Of a DNA stretch of 64,000 bases, positions 1-9,562 are shown piece by piece (the first letter of the stretch is position 1; each line of letters begins with the position of its first letter). This DNA comes from Diplonema japonicum. Taxonomy: Eukaryota > Euglenozoa > Diplonemea > Diplonemida > Diplonemidae. The DNA lies in the NCBI GenBank assembly GCA_964019335.1, contig OZ025729.1:1-64000 (forward strand). Reading direction: 5' to 3'. The notes beneath the pieces were generated by a model that saw only the letters and a list, made by a program, of their open reading frames with translations, was not told where the DNA came from and did not search any database. The position numbers were made by a program, and so were the translations under genes.

Positions 1-104
1 CCAAAGCATTCAGCGGTCAGGTTGAGGATTTTAAAAAAAAAAAAAAAATGGGGCTTTGATTGCAACACTAGGTGGCGTTAAGCGTGCAATGAAGCACGAA
101 CTAC

Positions 105-345
105 CTACTTGATTACAGGGGGCGCTCCTCGGCCGAGCAGTAGCTTCTTCTGCGTTCCGCGTCTCAACCCTAGCCGGGGGTCCCGGGTAACCAAGATTCT
201 GCGCTCGTGCAGTTTGCTGCCTGTTCGTCACCCTGAGCATCTGCGTTACGTTCTTCCACTCGGGCGCTACCGGTGATGACCGACGAGGAGGTCAACAGCG
301 AACAACACATCTGATGTACTTCTTATATTTTCATGTTATCCCCTG
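105..345 (-). repeat. Dispersed repeat, CpG-rich copy
   Basis: This stretch shares long blocks with 43701-43815, 49800-50540 and 51590-52110. The shared blocks include 'acttgattacaggggg', 'gtagcttcttctgcgttc', 'ggtaaccaagattctgc' and 'aacaacacatctgatgt'. Read on the minus strand all copies can encode a recurring peptide around NAEEAT followed by APCNQV or TPCNQV. This copy keeps CG where the 49-52 kb copies have TG or CA, so it looks younger or unmethylated. An A16 run follows at 33-49. What element it belongs to is unknown. Confidence 0.75.
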
Positions 346-1022
346 GTTGGGGACCACCTTGAGCCCTGCGGCGGCGGCCACCTCCCTAACCCACCCCTCC
401 GCCCCCCCCTAGGATCCCCGTGGTGGGGCGCACCTTGGCGTTCGTCCCACCGGTACCCGTATTGGAGGGTCTCCCTCCCTGAGTTACCAGACAGGGCCTC
501 CCACTTTCCTGAAAGCAGGGCTTTCGGGAAGGCAGGGGCCGGGCCCGTCCTCAACCCGGGAGGGTGTTCACCATACACCAGTACCCACCCCTTTTCTTCT
601 CCCTCTTTTCTTCCCTCTTTAACAATAGCAGGGTCGGCTGCAGGGGTCGTGGTCGCGGCGGTCGTGGCTGCGGCAGGGGCGGCTGCGGCGGTCTCGGTTG
701 CGGCGATCAGGGCGGCAGGGTCGGCTGCGGCGTTCAGGGCGGCTGGGGCTGCTGCAGCTGGGGCGGCCGTGGCTGTAGCAGGGGCGGCTGCTGCTCCCTT
801 GGTTGCGGCGGTCAAAACCGCGGTCTCTACTTGTGATTTTTTTATTTTATTTTTTTTTTCTAAAGGGGGGTGGGGGGATCTAGGGGGTGGGGATTCATAC
901 TGCCCAACCAGATAGTCTGGTTGGGTCGGCCCTGGCGTCGTGTGCAGCCTGGTGGCCTGTCGGGGTTCCTTCCCCCTGCGGTTTACGCGGTCACCTCCTC
1001 CTGCGTTCCGTCTTGTATCCAT
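336..1022 (-). CDS. Possible Ala/Pro/Thr-rich protein downstream of the spliced leader
   Basis: I do not recognise this 228-residue frame. It begins MDTRRNAGGGDRV right after an A-rich leader (AAAAATAAAAAATGG) and lies about 180 nt downstream of the spliced-leader sequence on the same strand. Residues 65-135 are almost only Ala, Pro and Thr, encoded by a GC-rich imperfect repeat at about 640-830. The C-terminal third is Gly/Arg/Pro-rich. The frame ends just where the dispersed repeat at 105-345 begins. Low complexity alone can keep a frame open, so it may not be a gene. Its position after an SL and an A-rich leader is the only argument in favour. Confidence 0.25.
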   Translation of the reverse strand: MDTRRNAGGGDRVNRRGKEPRQATRLHTTPGPTQPDYLVGQYESPPPRSPHPPLEKKNKIKKSQVETAVLTAATKGAAAAPATATAAPAAAAPAALNAAADPAALIAATETAAAAPAAATTAATTTPAADPAIVKEGRKEGEEKGWVLVYGEHPPGLRTGPAPAFPKALLSGKWEALSGNSGRETLQYGYRWDERQGAPHHGDPRGGRRGGLGRWPPPQGSRWSPTRG

Positions 1023-1202
1023 TTTTTATTTTTTTTATTTTTTTTTAAAGTGTGAGTTGGGGGGAGGGGATCCTTTCGGTAAGCGGCGGGCAGGCCGACA
1101 GGCAAAACAACCCCCCCGGACGACGGCGACGACGGACGACGGACGACGGACGCAGCGGCAAACCCAGGCAGAGGCGGCAGGCACCAGCAGAACACGAACG
1201 AC

Positions 1203-1241
1203 CAATAAAGTACAGAAACTGTAGCTTTAGAATCGTTGGTG
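1203..1241 (-). ncRNA. Spliced leader (SL) exon sequence, diplonemid type
   Basis: Read on the minus strand these 39 nt begin CACCAACGATTCTAAAGC and end AGTTTCTGTACTTTATTG. The published diplonemid SL exon is also 39 nt, starts with CCAACGATTTAAAAGC, and has the same 3' part, which kinetoplastid SLs share. From memory I count about three mismatches. In an SL RNA gene the exon is followed by a GT donor and later an Sm site. Here the next bases are GTCGTTCG, but I see no Sm-like U-rich site in the following 60 nt. This may therefore be an SL pseudogene, or the 5' end of a retroposed trans-spliced mRNA whose body runs toward the frame at 1022-336. Confidence 0.85.
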
Positions 1242-2070
1242 GAGGGGTAGGTTAAATGATCCCAAAGTTTTGTACTTGGAAAAAAAAAATTTTTTTTTCC
1301 CCACCCTTAACGGGAAATTATTGGAAAAATCTTTTGCACTCAGAAATATTTTTTTGCACTGAAGAAATATTTTTTGTAGGTACAAAGGACTTTTTTTTTT
1401 TTTTTTGTGTTCAGGCCCCCTTTTTGCCCCTTGCAAGCGCACAGACACAAACACAGACAGACACACGCACGCACCCACACAGACACGAACACCAGACACA
1501 AGCACAGACACACACACGCACGCACACCCACACAAACACACACACAACACAGACACATGCAAGCACACAGGCACAGACACGAACACAACACAGACACACC
1601 CACACCCGCACCCGCACAGACACGAACACGAACACAACACAGACACACGCACGCACACAGGCACAGACGCAGACACACGCACCCACACTCGTTCACACAT
1701 ACAGGGTGGTGGCTTCCCCCTGAGGTCGTCGGGGGAGGGAGGGCGGGGTCCGGAGGGCCCCGGGGAGGAGGAGGAAGGGGGGGCCACGGGAAGGGGGAAT
1801 TTTCTAAGTACAAAAAAAAATCTTTCTGGGGAAAAAAAGTTTTTTTTCCCTGGTTCGACTTCGGGTGGTTCAACTTTTTCCCCCTTTTCAAACCGAAAAG
1901 GCCTGCATACCACCGTGGGTTTTCCACTTTGGGGGAAATTTTTATGAGGGGGTTTTTGGGGATCACAGGGGCTAGACGAAATGTTACCAAAATTTTTGTA
2001 CTTATAAAATTTTTTTCGTTCTTAGAAAAAGATTTTTGTACTTAGAAAAAAAGATTTCTTTTCTTCCTTC
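1242..2070. other. Intergenic, low-complexity
   Basis: I see no gene. The stretch holds several back-to-back A/T runs (A9T10-like at 1279-1300 and 1833-1850) and recurrent 'tttttgtacttagaaaa' motifs (1262, 1985, 2030, with an inverted copy at 1801). It also holds the CA-rich minisatellite listed separately. Similar A-run/T-run pairs recur at 54.4-57 kb. Confidence 0.6.
1437..1705. repeat. CA-rich minisatellite
   Basis: Degenerate tandem array built on acacagacac, acacgcacgc and gcacagacacgaac units. It keeps four reading frames open over its length with only Thr/His/Arg/Cys/Val-rich products. None looks like a real protein. Confidence 0.9.
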
Positions 2071-3535
2071 TTTTTTTTTTTTTTTTCCAATTTTAAAAAA
2101 CCAAGTGGTTGCTTTATTTCTCGTGCGGGTTTGCGAGCTCCCACCCTGCTTGTAGACCGGAGCCCCCAACCACCACTTGATCAGAGCCCCAAACTCGTTG
2201 TCCGACAGCTGGTTGTGGAAGTCAGGCGTCGCCGTCAACCACGCCCCCGCATAGTGCATTGACTCCGACATCAACCTCGCCCTCGAGCGTGCATCTGCCT
2301 TCGCCAAGAGGTCCTCCAGCGCCTTCTCATCAAGCACCCTAGAGAGCCACCTCTGGCTGCAGATGTGGGGGGCCTTGGCCACCATGTCGGGTGTAATCTG
2401 CATGCCGCCTTTCGTCCTGTTGAACCACTCGAGCCAGCTCCCCCATACACCCCCTTCCAGCCCATGTTCGTATTTGGGATCCAGCTCCTTGCAGCTTCAT
2501 CGTTGACCTCGAAGCCATGTTGGCGCGCAGGTGCTCCTGGCAGCTTCTCATCCCAAGCCCGCCGACTTTTATGGACAGTTTCGCCTGCTGCCATTCTTTC
2601 GACCCGCTCTCGAACTGCATGCCGCACACCCTCGACATCGTCTTCCGCACCATCTCGTCGAACCTGTGCATGACCCCTCCCACATGCGAGTCTGGGACCA
2701 CTCTCATGTAGAACACCAGTTTGCTGTATGAGCTGCAGTACCGGAGAAGTGTGTACCCTGTCTGCCTCCCCACCTTGGTCAGCATGTCGAAGTTCTCTTC
2801 CAGCGCGTCCAAGCATTTGTTCAGAAAGGCTTGCGTGTACTCCGGCGATCCTATCGGCGCCCCCAGGAGCATGAAGTTCCTCTCTTTGTGGAAATTCTCT
2901 GCCGTCAGGCCATCGAAGCCTGTGTCCTCCACTGTCCGGGGGAGGTCGCCACTAACCCATATGAGCTCGCACTTCTGGGGTTTCACTTTCAGCCCTATCG
3001 TTGCTCAGCTCACACAAGATGTTGTACGCCTTTCTCACTTCATCCACATTCCCCACAAGGACGCCATCGTCCAGGTAGAACTGGAGGATGTCCAGGTTGC
3101 AGTCTTGTTTACCAGGGGTTGGATGGCCAGAGAGAACAGCAGCGGTCCCATCGGGTCCCCTTGTTGCACCCCTTCCTGGGACTTAATCATCTTCCCGTTG
3201 TAGTATAATTGGGAGGGCACCCAGTAGCACCAATCGGCCCACGCATACAGCCCTGACGCTTGCTCATAGGCCTGTGAGCACAGCTGTCTCCGACAAACAC
3301 TGTTGAAGGCGTTGGCGTAGTCGATCTTGAGGATCACCTTGTTTTCCTGCTTGTTGCCCCGTTCCCTGTCCACATACTGCCTGATGGTGTGTATAGCCGC
3401 CTCCATTCCAGCAGGGACCGATACCCCCACCTGGCCGCCTTTCCTCAGGTACGAAGAGGCCACTTCCGGAGGGATTCAGAAGGGATTTCCCCACCAGCCG
3501 ACGCAGCACACCCCCAACGGCTATGGGCCGCTAAC
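2071..3535 (-). pseudogene. LINE-type (non-LTR) reverse transcriptase, 5'-truncated and frameshifted
   Basis: Translation pieces in three frames line up as one non-LTR reverse transcriptase. RPIAVG...LRRLVGK lies at about 3530-3480. KIDYANAFNSV (RT motif A) and GVQQGDPMGPLLFSLAIQPL (motif B) lie at 3463-3115. FYLDDGVLVG (motif C with the catalytic DD) is at about 3090-3060. GLKVKPQKCELIW (motif D region) is near 2990. A C-terminal part with GAWLTATP and LSDNEFGALIKWWLGAP reaches 2130. At least three frameshifts separate these blocks. No endonuclease is present. A T17 run at about 2071-2088 on the plus strand is an A tail on the element strand. CG dinucleotides are still frequent, so the copy is fairly young compared with the relic at 50.6-54.2 kb. 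Confidence 0.85.
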
Positions 3536-4035
3536 AGTTGAAGCAAGCAATTGAGGATTAAGATTAGTAATCAACAGCCAATGGTCTGTTTCTGTTTCTG
3601 TTTCTCTCCTCCTCTGTGCTGCTGCTGCTGCTTTCTTCACAATCTCTTCCTTCCACTTTTTTACAACGACCTTCCTAGCCGTGAAGTAGCCCCGCCCACG
3701 CCCGGTACTTCAGATGCAAGACCACGCAGCCTGCAGCAGCTTCGGTTCCGACACTTTTGTCAGAGTCCAGCATCTTTGCTATACTTAGTTTATCATAAGA
3801 AGCTGATAGTAAGTTTCATTTTATTTATTTCTTGTGTATCTGAGGTTTATTTTGTTGTTTCTTGTGCAGAAAAGGGAACGGGTACCCGAAATAAAGAAAA
3901 GATCAAAAGTGCAATATAGGGTTGTGACCTCATCCCCTTGCATCTATCGCTTTCTGCAGACAGAAATGAGACGCCCTCCAGTCCCCGAACTCCATTGATA
4001 TTAAGCCAAGTTTGTTGTAAAACAAACGTTTCTTT
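3536..4035. other. Intergenic, nothing recognised
   Basis: Mixed sequence with CTG-rich and pyrimidine-rich stretches and a plus-strand frame of 122 codons that resembles nothing known. It lies 3' of the cyclase gene. Confidence 0.5.
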
Positions 4036-6162
4036 TCAGAGGGAAACGGTAGGGGTGAAGGACATCTGCATGCTGACCTCAAATAATTGCTGCCCTCTCA
4101 GAGATTTGACCTCTTGAAGTTCAGAGAAGTGCAGCTCCTCCGTTGCAGCGGGCCGACGGTGAGCAGCATAATAGCACAACCGCTTGTCGCTGCACGCTTT
4201 GGTGCTGAGAACGGTGCCCACTTCGAAAGCAGGGCCTAACACGGTGAGGAACTTTTGTCGCCTGTCACCGAAAGTGCCATGCAACACGCTGCTCGTCGAT
4301 AGCCCGATGTAAACGCCCTTGTTCTCTACTGTGTGGCCGATCAGTCGCACGAACGCCAAGGCGTTGTCAACATGAGTGTTGCACATCTTTGCGGTGTTCC
4401 AACCAACAGCAACCCTGCTGCCTTGCAACGAGACAGCCAGGCCATGCGTTCGTTCCACGCTTGTGAGAACTTCTGTCAACACAAAATTAAGATGTTTCCC
4501 AATCGCTGTATTTTCATAGTCTTCTATGAACAGCTCCACGGCCCCCGCCGTCGCAGCTTGGCATCGATGCAGTGTTTCCAACGCATATGGGATTGAGACA
4601 GACATCGAGGCGACGCTGCCCTTGCTTGACCCCACATCTTCGAGTCGCAATTGGGACGTAAACACCAGTTTTCTGTCCTCCTTTTTCAACAGCAGCTGTT
4701 GCTCCACAAAGTTTCTCCGCCCAGCTAACTCTTCAGGGAGAAGGAGGTATGGGTTCACTTTGCCTATCCCATTCAACATCGTGCTCCCCATTGGGATCAC
4801 CGACACGTTGTGCATTACGCCTGCTTTCTCGAACACCTCTGGCGTCACTGCTACAGCCCCACCGATACATACACTTTCCATACGAGCAGCTTTGTTCACA
4901 GTGCCCCCGAAGTAGTCGTATCTCCCTGTTAAGATGTTCAGCTGTGAATCTACAGGCCCCCAGTGGGCTCCAACCCGGACACGAAGACCACAAAAGGAAC
5001 TGTTTCCCTGTGCGCAAGGGTGTAGTGCCAGCAGTTCCGTTGGCCACTGGCTGTTCGCAAGCTTGGTTTGAACAGATAAGCCAAATCGAACAGCCTCCAG
5101 GGCGCCTTCAAAGGCGACCATGAAGGAGTCACCGATAGTCTTCACCTCGTAACCACTGTGTTCAGATATACACTCACGGATGCTCTGGTTGTGGACTCGT
5201 AGGCTTTTCCGCATCCCTTCGGGGCATGCTTCCCATATTGCAGTGGAGCTTTGGATGTCTGTAAAGACGATGGCAGCGGTCTGGTGTGAAAGGCCAGGTG
5301 GTGGTGCATCTGTAAGGAGGCTAGCACTAGCGTTGTGAAGGTCTTCGAAAAGAGCGTCGGGGAGGTAAGGACGGTAGATTTCCAAATTGGATACGATACG
5401 AGAAAAGGCATCGTGTAGGGGGGGTGGGAGCTTCGCGCTCGTGAGGACGGACTCGCTGGCTGGGATGTCGAAGCGGGACAAGGATGCAGCGATACGCTCA
5501 GCAGCTGATACAACACTATTCATCTTTTCGTACTCAGCGTAAAGCTTCTGCGCGAACCCACGCGTGAAATAGAAATCAAGACCAACAAGAAGTGCCTGCC
5601 CAGTTGTGTTGCTCAAGGCGGAGTCAAATGGAATCTTGCAAGGAAGTTCTTCACAATCAACAGCTTCTCGACGGGACTGTTGAGACGGCAGAAGCCCAAT
5701 GTCGTACAACCCAAACCGGAAGGACACCTCAATGAGGAGGACCACAAACCATACCATCAGAAGCACTACCATGTTTTTGGCCACGCGTGAAGGTAACTTA
5801 CAGACTAAACAAAGGTCGATTAAAAGTATGGTGTAAGGCCACCCACGATGCCCTTTAGTTGCAGATACATCGAACAAGTCGGACGCCAACATGGCACAAC
5901 ATATTACATACAAGACACCTTCCACAACTAACAACCTCAGCTTTCGCTCAATGATCAACTGCAGCAATAACGCCGTCAGAGACACGGTGGTCGCGATGGC
6001 GCTTAGTACATCCAGATTCCACTCAGAGTACAACATGATTGTGACTGCATATGACACAACTACGATCAGTGATCCTAAGGACAGTAATCTCTTACTCGAA
6101 GCTGTTCTTGCGTCATCAGTGGGCCGCAAGACCCGTGAGAATAACCAGAACGAAAACGGCAT
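4036..6162 (-). CDS. Membrane class III nucleotide (adenylate) cyclase with a second degenerate cyclase domain
   Basis: A 708-residue protein that should make cAMP at a membrane. Residues 27-150 hold about five hydrophobic segments. A linker with YRPYLPDALF (263-272) precedes a class III catalytic domain at about 295-460. Metal-binding aspartates are D302 (FTDIQSS) and D345 (TIGDSFM). The transition-state pair is N423/R427 (GTVNKAARME). The purine-selecting pair K341 and D416 (YDYFG) fits ATP rather than GTP. Residues 530-690 look like a second, degenerate cyclase fold (VLTEVLTSVERTHG, GSRVAVGWN, GLSTSSVLHGTFGD) lacking the metal aspartates. This could be an internal heterodimer partner, since class III cyclases work as dimers. 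Upstream in sense are a T/C-rich tract including C23, the acceptor-like CAAAAG, and a leader ending ACACAAAAAACAATG. Confidence 0.85.
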   Translation of the reverse strand: MPFSFWLFSRVLRPTDDARTASSKRLLSLGSLIVVVSYAVTIMLYSEWNLDVLSAIATTVSLTALLLQLIIERKLRLLVVEGVLYVICCAMLASDLFDVSATKGHRGWPYTILLIDLCLVCKLPSRVAKNMVVLLMVWFVVLLIEVSFRFGLYDIGLLPSQQSRREAVDCEELPCKIPFDSALSNTTGQALLVGLDFYFTRGFAQKLYAEYEKMNSVVSAAERIAASLSRFDIPASESVLTSAKLPPPLHDAFSRIVSNLEIYRPYLPDALFEDLHNASASLLTDAPPPGLSHQTAAIVFTDIQSSTAIWEACPEGMRKSLRVHNQSIRECISEHSGYEVKTIGDSFMVAFEGALEAVRFGLSVQTKLANSQWPTELLALHPCAQGNSSFCGLRVRVGAHWGPVDSQLNILTGRYDYFGGTVNKAARMESVCIGGAVAVTPEVFEKAGVMHNVSVIPMGSTMLNGIGKVNPYLLLPEELAGRRNFVEQQLLLKKEDRKLVFTSQLRLEDVGSSKGSVASMSVSIPYALETLHRCQAATAGAVELFIEDYENTAIGKHLNFVLTEVLTSVERTHGLAVSLQGSRVAVGWNTAKMCNTHVDNALAFVRLIGHTVENKGVYIGLSTSSVLHGTFGDRRQKFLTVLGPAFEVGTVLSTKACSDKRLCYYAAHRRPAATEELHFSELQEVKSLRGQQLFEVSMQMSFTPTVSL

Positions 6163-6350
6163 TGTTTTTTGTGTAACCCTCCCCCTTTTGTCGGAATGCG
6201 GGGGGGGGGGGGGGGGGGGGGGAAATAAAAAAGGGATAAAAAAATATAATAAAATAAGAAAAATATGTGGAACTTTTTTTCGATTTCAAAAAAAAACTGA
6301 TTTGGACAACTTTTTCCATAAAAAAGATATAGGGTTTTTTTTTTTATCAT

Positions 6351-6394
<44 letters not shown>

Positions 6395-7158
6395 GCTCAG
6401 ACACGGCAGGCATGATGTGGCGCTGGGGGTATTTTTCGCAGTTTTATTTCCTATTTTTTTCCCCCCAAATCTTGATTTCTTTTTATTCACATCTTTACTT
6501 TTCTAAACTCTCCATTTTCGGGAAAATGCGGCAGTTTGTGATTCCCCGAAACCGGCCTCGCAAACCGTTCCTCATTGACTTTTCCGTTAACTAGGCCATA
6601 GGCCATGCATTGCGGTGTAGTCTTACGTTGTCCCCTCTAATTCTGCAATTTCTTTTTTTTTTTTCTTTTTTAAACTTCTACTGCTTCTCTGTTGTAATTT
6701 CAGATTACTGCATATAAAGAAAGAAAACCAACACCCGATAGTGGATCGCACTTCTGAGGAATTGTTGGACAGAAAACTCTGTTTTGTCGTCTTTCGGGCA
6801 ACCATCACGTGCATTAGTTGAGCCTTTGCAAGACAGGCCCTTGCGTCCAATTGTTTTGTCCTGCTTTAGTGGTTGTTTGTTACTTAGGTAGGTGAAGAAG
6901 AATGTAATTGTAGTGATGATCCAGGAGGGAATAATCGGTTCGGCTTTTTTTTTTTTTGTTGCCTGTGAAGAAGCCTCCAGGATCACAGAATCGAATGACC
7001 ATTTGTCAGAGCAATCCGGAGAAAACTAGTTTAGCGTTCCCATTTAATTGTGTGCGCACGAGCGTTATTTTACAAAGATTATTTGTCTACCTAAATAAGA
7101 TTTTCTGCTTCGCTTCGAATAATTCGCTTTTCGACAATAGAATTAAAAAATGACGAAG

Positions 7159-7191
<33 letters not shown>

Positions 7192-7507
7192 AGAGTGCAA
7201 AAACAAGCAAAAAGTAGACTCTTGTTGAGCAACAACTCAAAAAGAAAAGGGAGAATTAAGAAAGGAAGAAAACAGTGAGCAAACAGGGAGGAAAAGAGGA
7301 TAAGAGGGGGGGGGGGGGGGGGGGGGGGGGATGAAGTAACCTATGACCGTATAGATAGATATCCTTTTTTTTTTTTTTTTTTTTTTCTCCCGTTGAGCCG
7401 AACTCTTTGGAGAGTGAAAGAATCGTTGTTTTAGTCTGTTCCCTCTTCTTATGATATGATCATCTAATAATTGAAAAATGGGTTAAGGGGGTCTTTGTGA
7501 GACGCCC
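6163..7507. other. Intergenic with long homopolymers
   Basis: No gene found. It holds a G23 run at 6200-6222, a T run of about 43 at 6351-6393, and a G25 run at 7306-7330. In the sense of the flanking minus-strand genes the G runs are C runs, and the first serves as a polypyrimidine tract upstream of the cyclase start. Confidence 0.7.
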
Positions 7508-9562
7508 CTAATCTAACCTAGCAGTGCCCCTAATCACGAAGAATAAATAATATGTGAAAAAGGGTGATAGCAGAAAGAATAGAGCCGACATCACGGACGA
7601 ATTCTGCACCTTGCTAGCTCCCACGTGTGCCCTTGGCTTCGCAACAGGCTTCACTTGAGCAGTCTTGGTCTTAAGACCCGTCTCCCCACCCTTCACGTTC
7701 TTTTCAGTTTCAACTTTCGTCTCTGGTGCTGCCACAGTCTTTTCTGTTTGTGTTTCGGACACCACGGGCTTCACCACAGGCTCCACGGGCTTCACTACGG
7801 GTTTCGTCTCAGGTTCCACGGCTTTCGTCGCAGACTCCACGGACTTTGTCTCTGCCTCCACGTGCTTCACTTCAGGTTCCACGGCTTTCGTCTCAGACTT
7901 CACGGACTTTGTCTCTGGCTCCACGGGCTTCACCTCAGGCTCCACAGCTTTCGTCTCAGGCTTCGCGGGTTTCGTCGCAGACTCCACGGACTTTGTCTCT
8001 GGCTCCACGGACTTCACTTCAGGCTCCACGGACTTCACTTCAGGTTCCACGGACTTCACCTCAGGCTCCACAGCTTTCGTCTCAGGCTCCACGGGCTTCA
8101 CCTCAGGCTCCACAGCTTTCGTCTCAGGCTTCGAGGCTTTCGTCGCAGACTCCACGGACTTTGTCTCTGCCTCCACGGGTTTCATTTCAGGTTCCACAGC
8201 TTTCGTCTCAGACTCCACGGACTTTGTCTCTGCCTCCACGGGCTTCATTTCAGGTTCCACAGCTTTCGTCTCAGGCTTCGCGGACTTTGTCTTTGGCTCT
8301 ACGGGCTTCACTTCAGGCTCCCTGGGCCTCACCTCAGGCACGGGCTTCATTTCAGGCTCCATGGGCTTCACCTCAGGCTCCACGGCTTTCGTCTCAGGCT
8401 TCACGGCTTTTGTTGCAGACTCCACGGACTTTGTCTCTGGCTCCACGGGCTTCACTTCAGGCTCCACGGCTTTCGTAGGTTTTGCCTCAGCTTCCGCGGG
8501 CTTTGCCACTTCAGGCTCTACGGGCTTCGTCTCAAATTCTGGAGACTTTGCCTCGGGCTCCACAGCTTTTGTAGCCTCTACAGGTTTTGTCTCTACAGGT
8601 TTTGTCTCTACAGGTTTTGTCTTGGACTTCACCTTTTGTTCTGAAGGTTTTTTTTCCAATTTCACAGCCTTCATCTCTGGCTCCACATTAGTCTCAGGCT
8701 TTGCGGATTTCGTCTCGGGCTCCCTTTTGGCCAAAAGGGTTTTCTTCGTCACTTTCTTTTTTGCCATTCTTGCATCCTTGGCGCCACGCTCGGCCAAGAA
8801 CCCCACCACCTCGTCGTGCCCCGCCACTGTGGCGGACTTGAGGGGCGTAGTGCCCTTTTTGTTTGGGAGGTTCACGTCTGCGCCGCCGTCGAGGAGGGTG
8901 ATGCAGGCAGCCAAGTGGCCGTTAGCTGCGGCGATCTGGAGTGGGGACAGGGTGGTGGCTTTCACCTGAGTGAGGGTGTTGGGGCAAGCCCCGAGTGTGA
9001 GGAGCATCGCGAGCTCATCGACGATGTTGTTGGCGGCCGCATGCATGAGGAGCGACTGCAGGTCAAAGGCCTGCAGCTCGTCCCTTGTGATGTCGTTGGC
9101 GGTGATGTAGGTAGGCTTTGTGTACTGCAGCAGGTCAGGGACTTCGCTGTTCTTCCTGTGCTTTGTCACCACCGTGCTGCCACGGGTGTCGGGGAGACAC
9201 TTCACAGCCCCCATCTCAAGGAGGTAAGTAACTGCCCCGGGCTCACCAGCTTGCGCCGCTGCCATGAGAGGGGTCCTGCCCGTCGGAGTGGACAGGTTCA
9301 CCTCTGCCCCACTGTCCAGGAGGGCCATGCATGTGTCGACGTGTCCTTTACTGGCAGCTGCGTGAAGGGCTGACGTCCAGGTGCCGCCCTTCCTGATTTG
9401 TACAACTTCGTTGAGATTGCTGTTCATATCCAAAAGCTCAAGGCAGACCTGAGTTTCCCCAGTCATAGCTGCAGTCACTAGTTGCTTGCTGGCGAGGGCG
9501 TCATGCTTGAAGGCGCGGTTCGTGCGCTGCAGAGCTACGTACACGCTTCGGAAACGGAACAT
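7508..9562 (-). CDS. Ankyrin-repeat protein with charged KPVEPE repeat stalk and C-terminal membrane anchor
   Basis: A 684-residue protein in three parts. Residues 1-270 carry ankyrin repeats (TSALHAAASKGHVDTCMALL, GRTPLMAAAQAGEPGAVTYL, LSPLQIAAANGHLAACITLL, GTTPLKSATVAGHDEVVGFL). Residues 275-620 are a highly repetitive charged stalk of about 7-residue units such as EVKPVEP, ETKAVEP and ETKSVES, encoded by 21-bp repeats. The last 30 residues contain one hydrophobic segment (SVMSALFFLLSPFFTYYLFF) followed by IRGTARLD, as in a tail-anchored protein. I infer a cytosolic ankyrin head held away from a membrane. In sense, a C20 tract and a TAACACAG acceptor lie about 60-120 nt before the ATG. The partner is unknown, and the stalk length probably varies between strains. 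Confidence 0.85.
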   Translation of the reverse strand: MFRFRSVYVALQRTNRAFKHDALASKQLVTAAMTGETQVCLELLDMNSNLNEVVQIRKGGTWTSALHAAASKGHVDTCMALLDSGAEVNLSTPTGRTPLMAAAQAGEPGAVTYLLEMGAVKCLPDTRGSTVVTKHRKNSEVPDLLQYTKPTYITANDITRDELQAFDLQSLLMHAAANNIVDELAMLLTLGACPNTLTQVKATTLSPLQIAAANGHLAACITLLDGGADVNLPNKKGTTPLKSATVAGHDEVVGFLAERGAKDARMAKKKVTKKTLLAKREPETKSAKPETNVEPEMKAVKLEKKPSEQKVKSKTKPVETKPVETKPVEATKAVEPEAKSPEFETKPVEPEVAKPAEAEAKPTKAVEPEVKPVEPETKSVESATKAVKPETKAVEPEVKPMEPEMKPVPEVRPREPEVKPVEPKTKSAKPETKAVEPEMKPVEAETKSVESETKAVEPEMKPVEAETKSVESATKASKPETKAVEPEVKPVEPETKAVEPEVKSVEPEVKSVEPEVKSVEPETKSVESATKPAKPETKAVEPEVKPVEPETKSVKSETKAVEPEVKHVEAETKSVESATKAVEPETKPVVKPVEPVVKPVVSETQTEKTVAAPETKVETEKNVKGGETGLKTKTAQVKPVAKPRAHVGASKVQNSSVMSALFFLLSPFFTYYLFFVIRGTARLD
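7700..8640 (-). repeat. 21-bp coding repeat (KPVEPE stalk)
   Basis: Degenerate tandem 21-bp units coding for E(V/T)K(P/A/S)VEP within the ankyrin gene. The array also keeps the two other frames on the opposite strand open over its length, which gives large but spurious frames on the plus strand. Confidence 0.85.

Noticed and set aside
564-836. Gly/Arg/Cys-rich plus-strand frame like an RGG protein
   Set aside because: It comes from a GC-rich imperfect repeat, with no start context or flanking domain.
1256-2045. Long overlapping frames in the CA-rich minisatellite
   Set aside because: Low-complexity repeats stay open in many frames. The Thr/His and Cys/Val products are typical artefacts.
7625-8969. 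Large plus-strand frames opposite the KPVEPE stalk
   Set aside because: They are products of the 21-bp repeat, which is free of stops in several frames. The ankyrin repeats fix the minus-strand reading.
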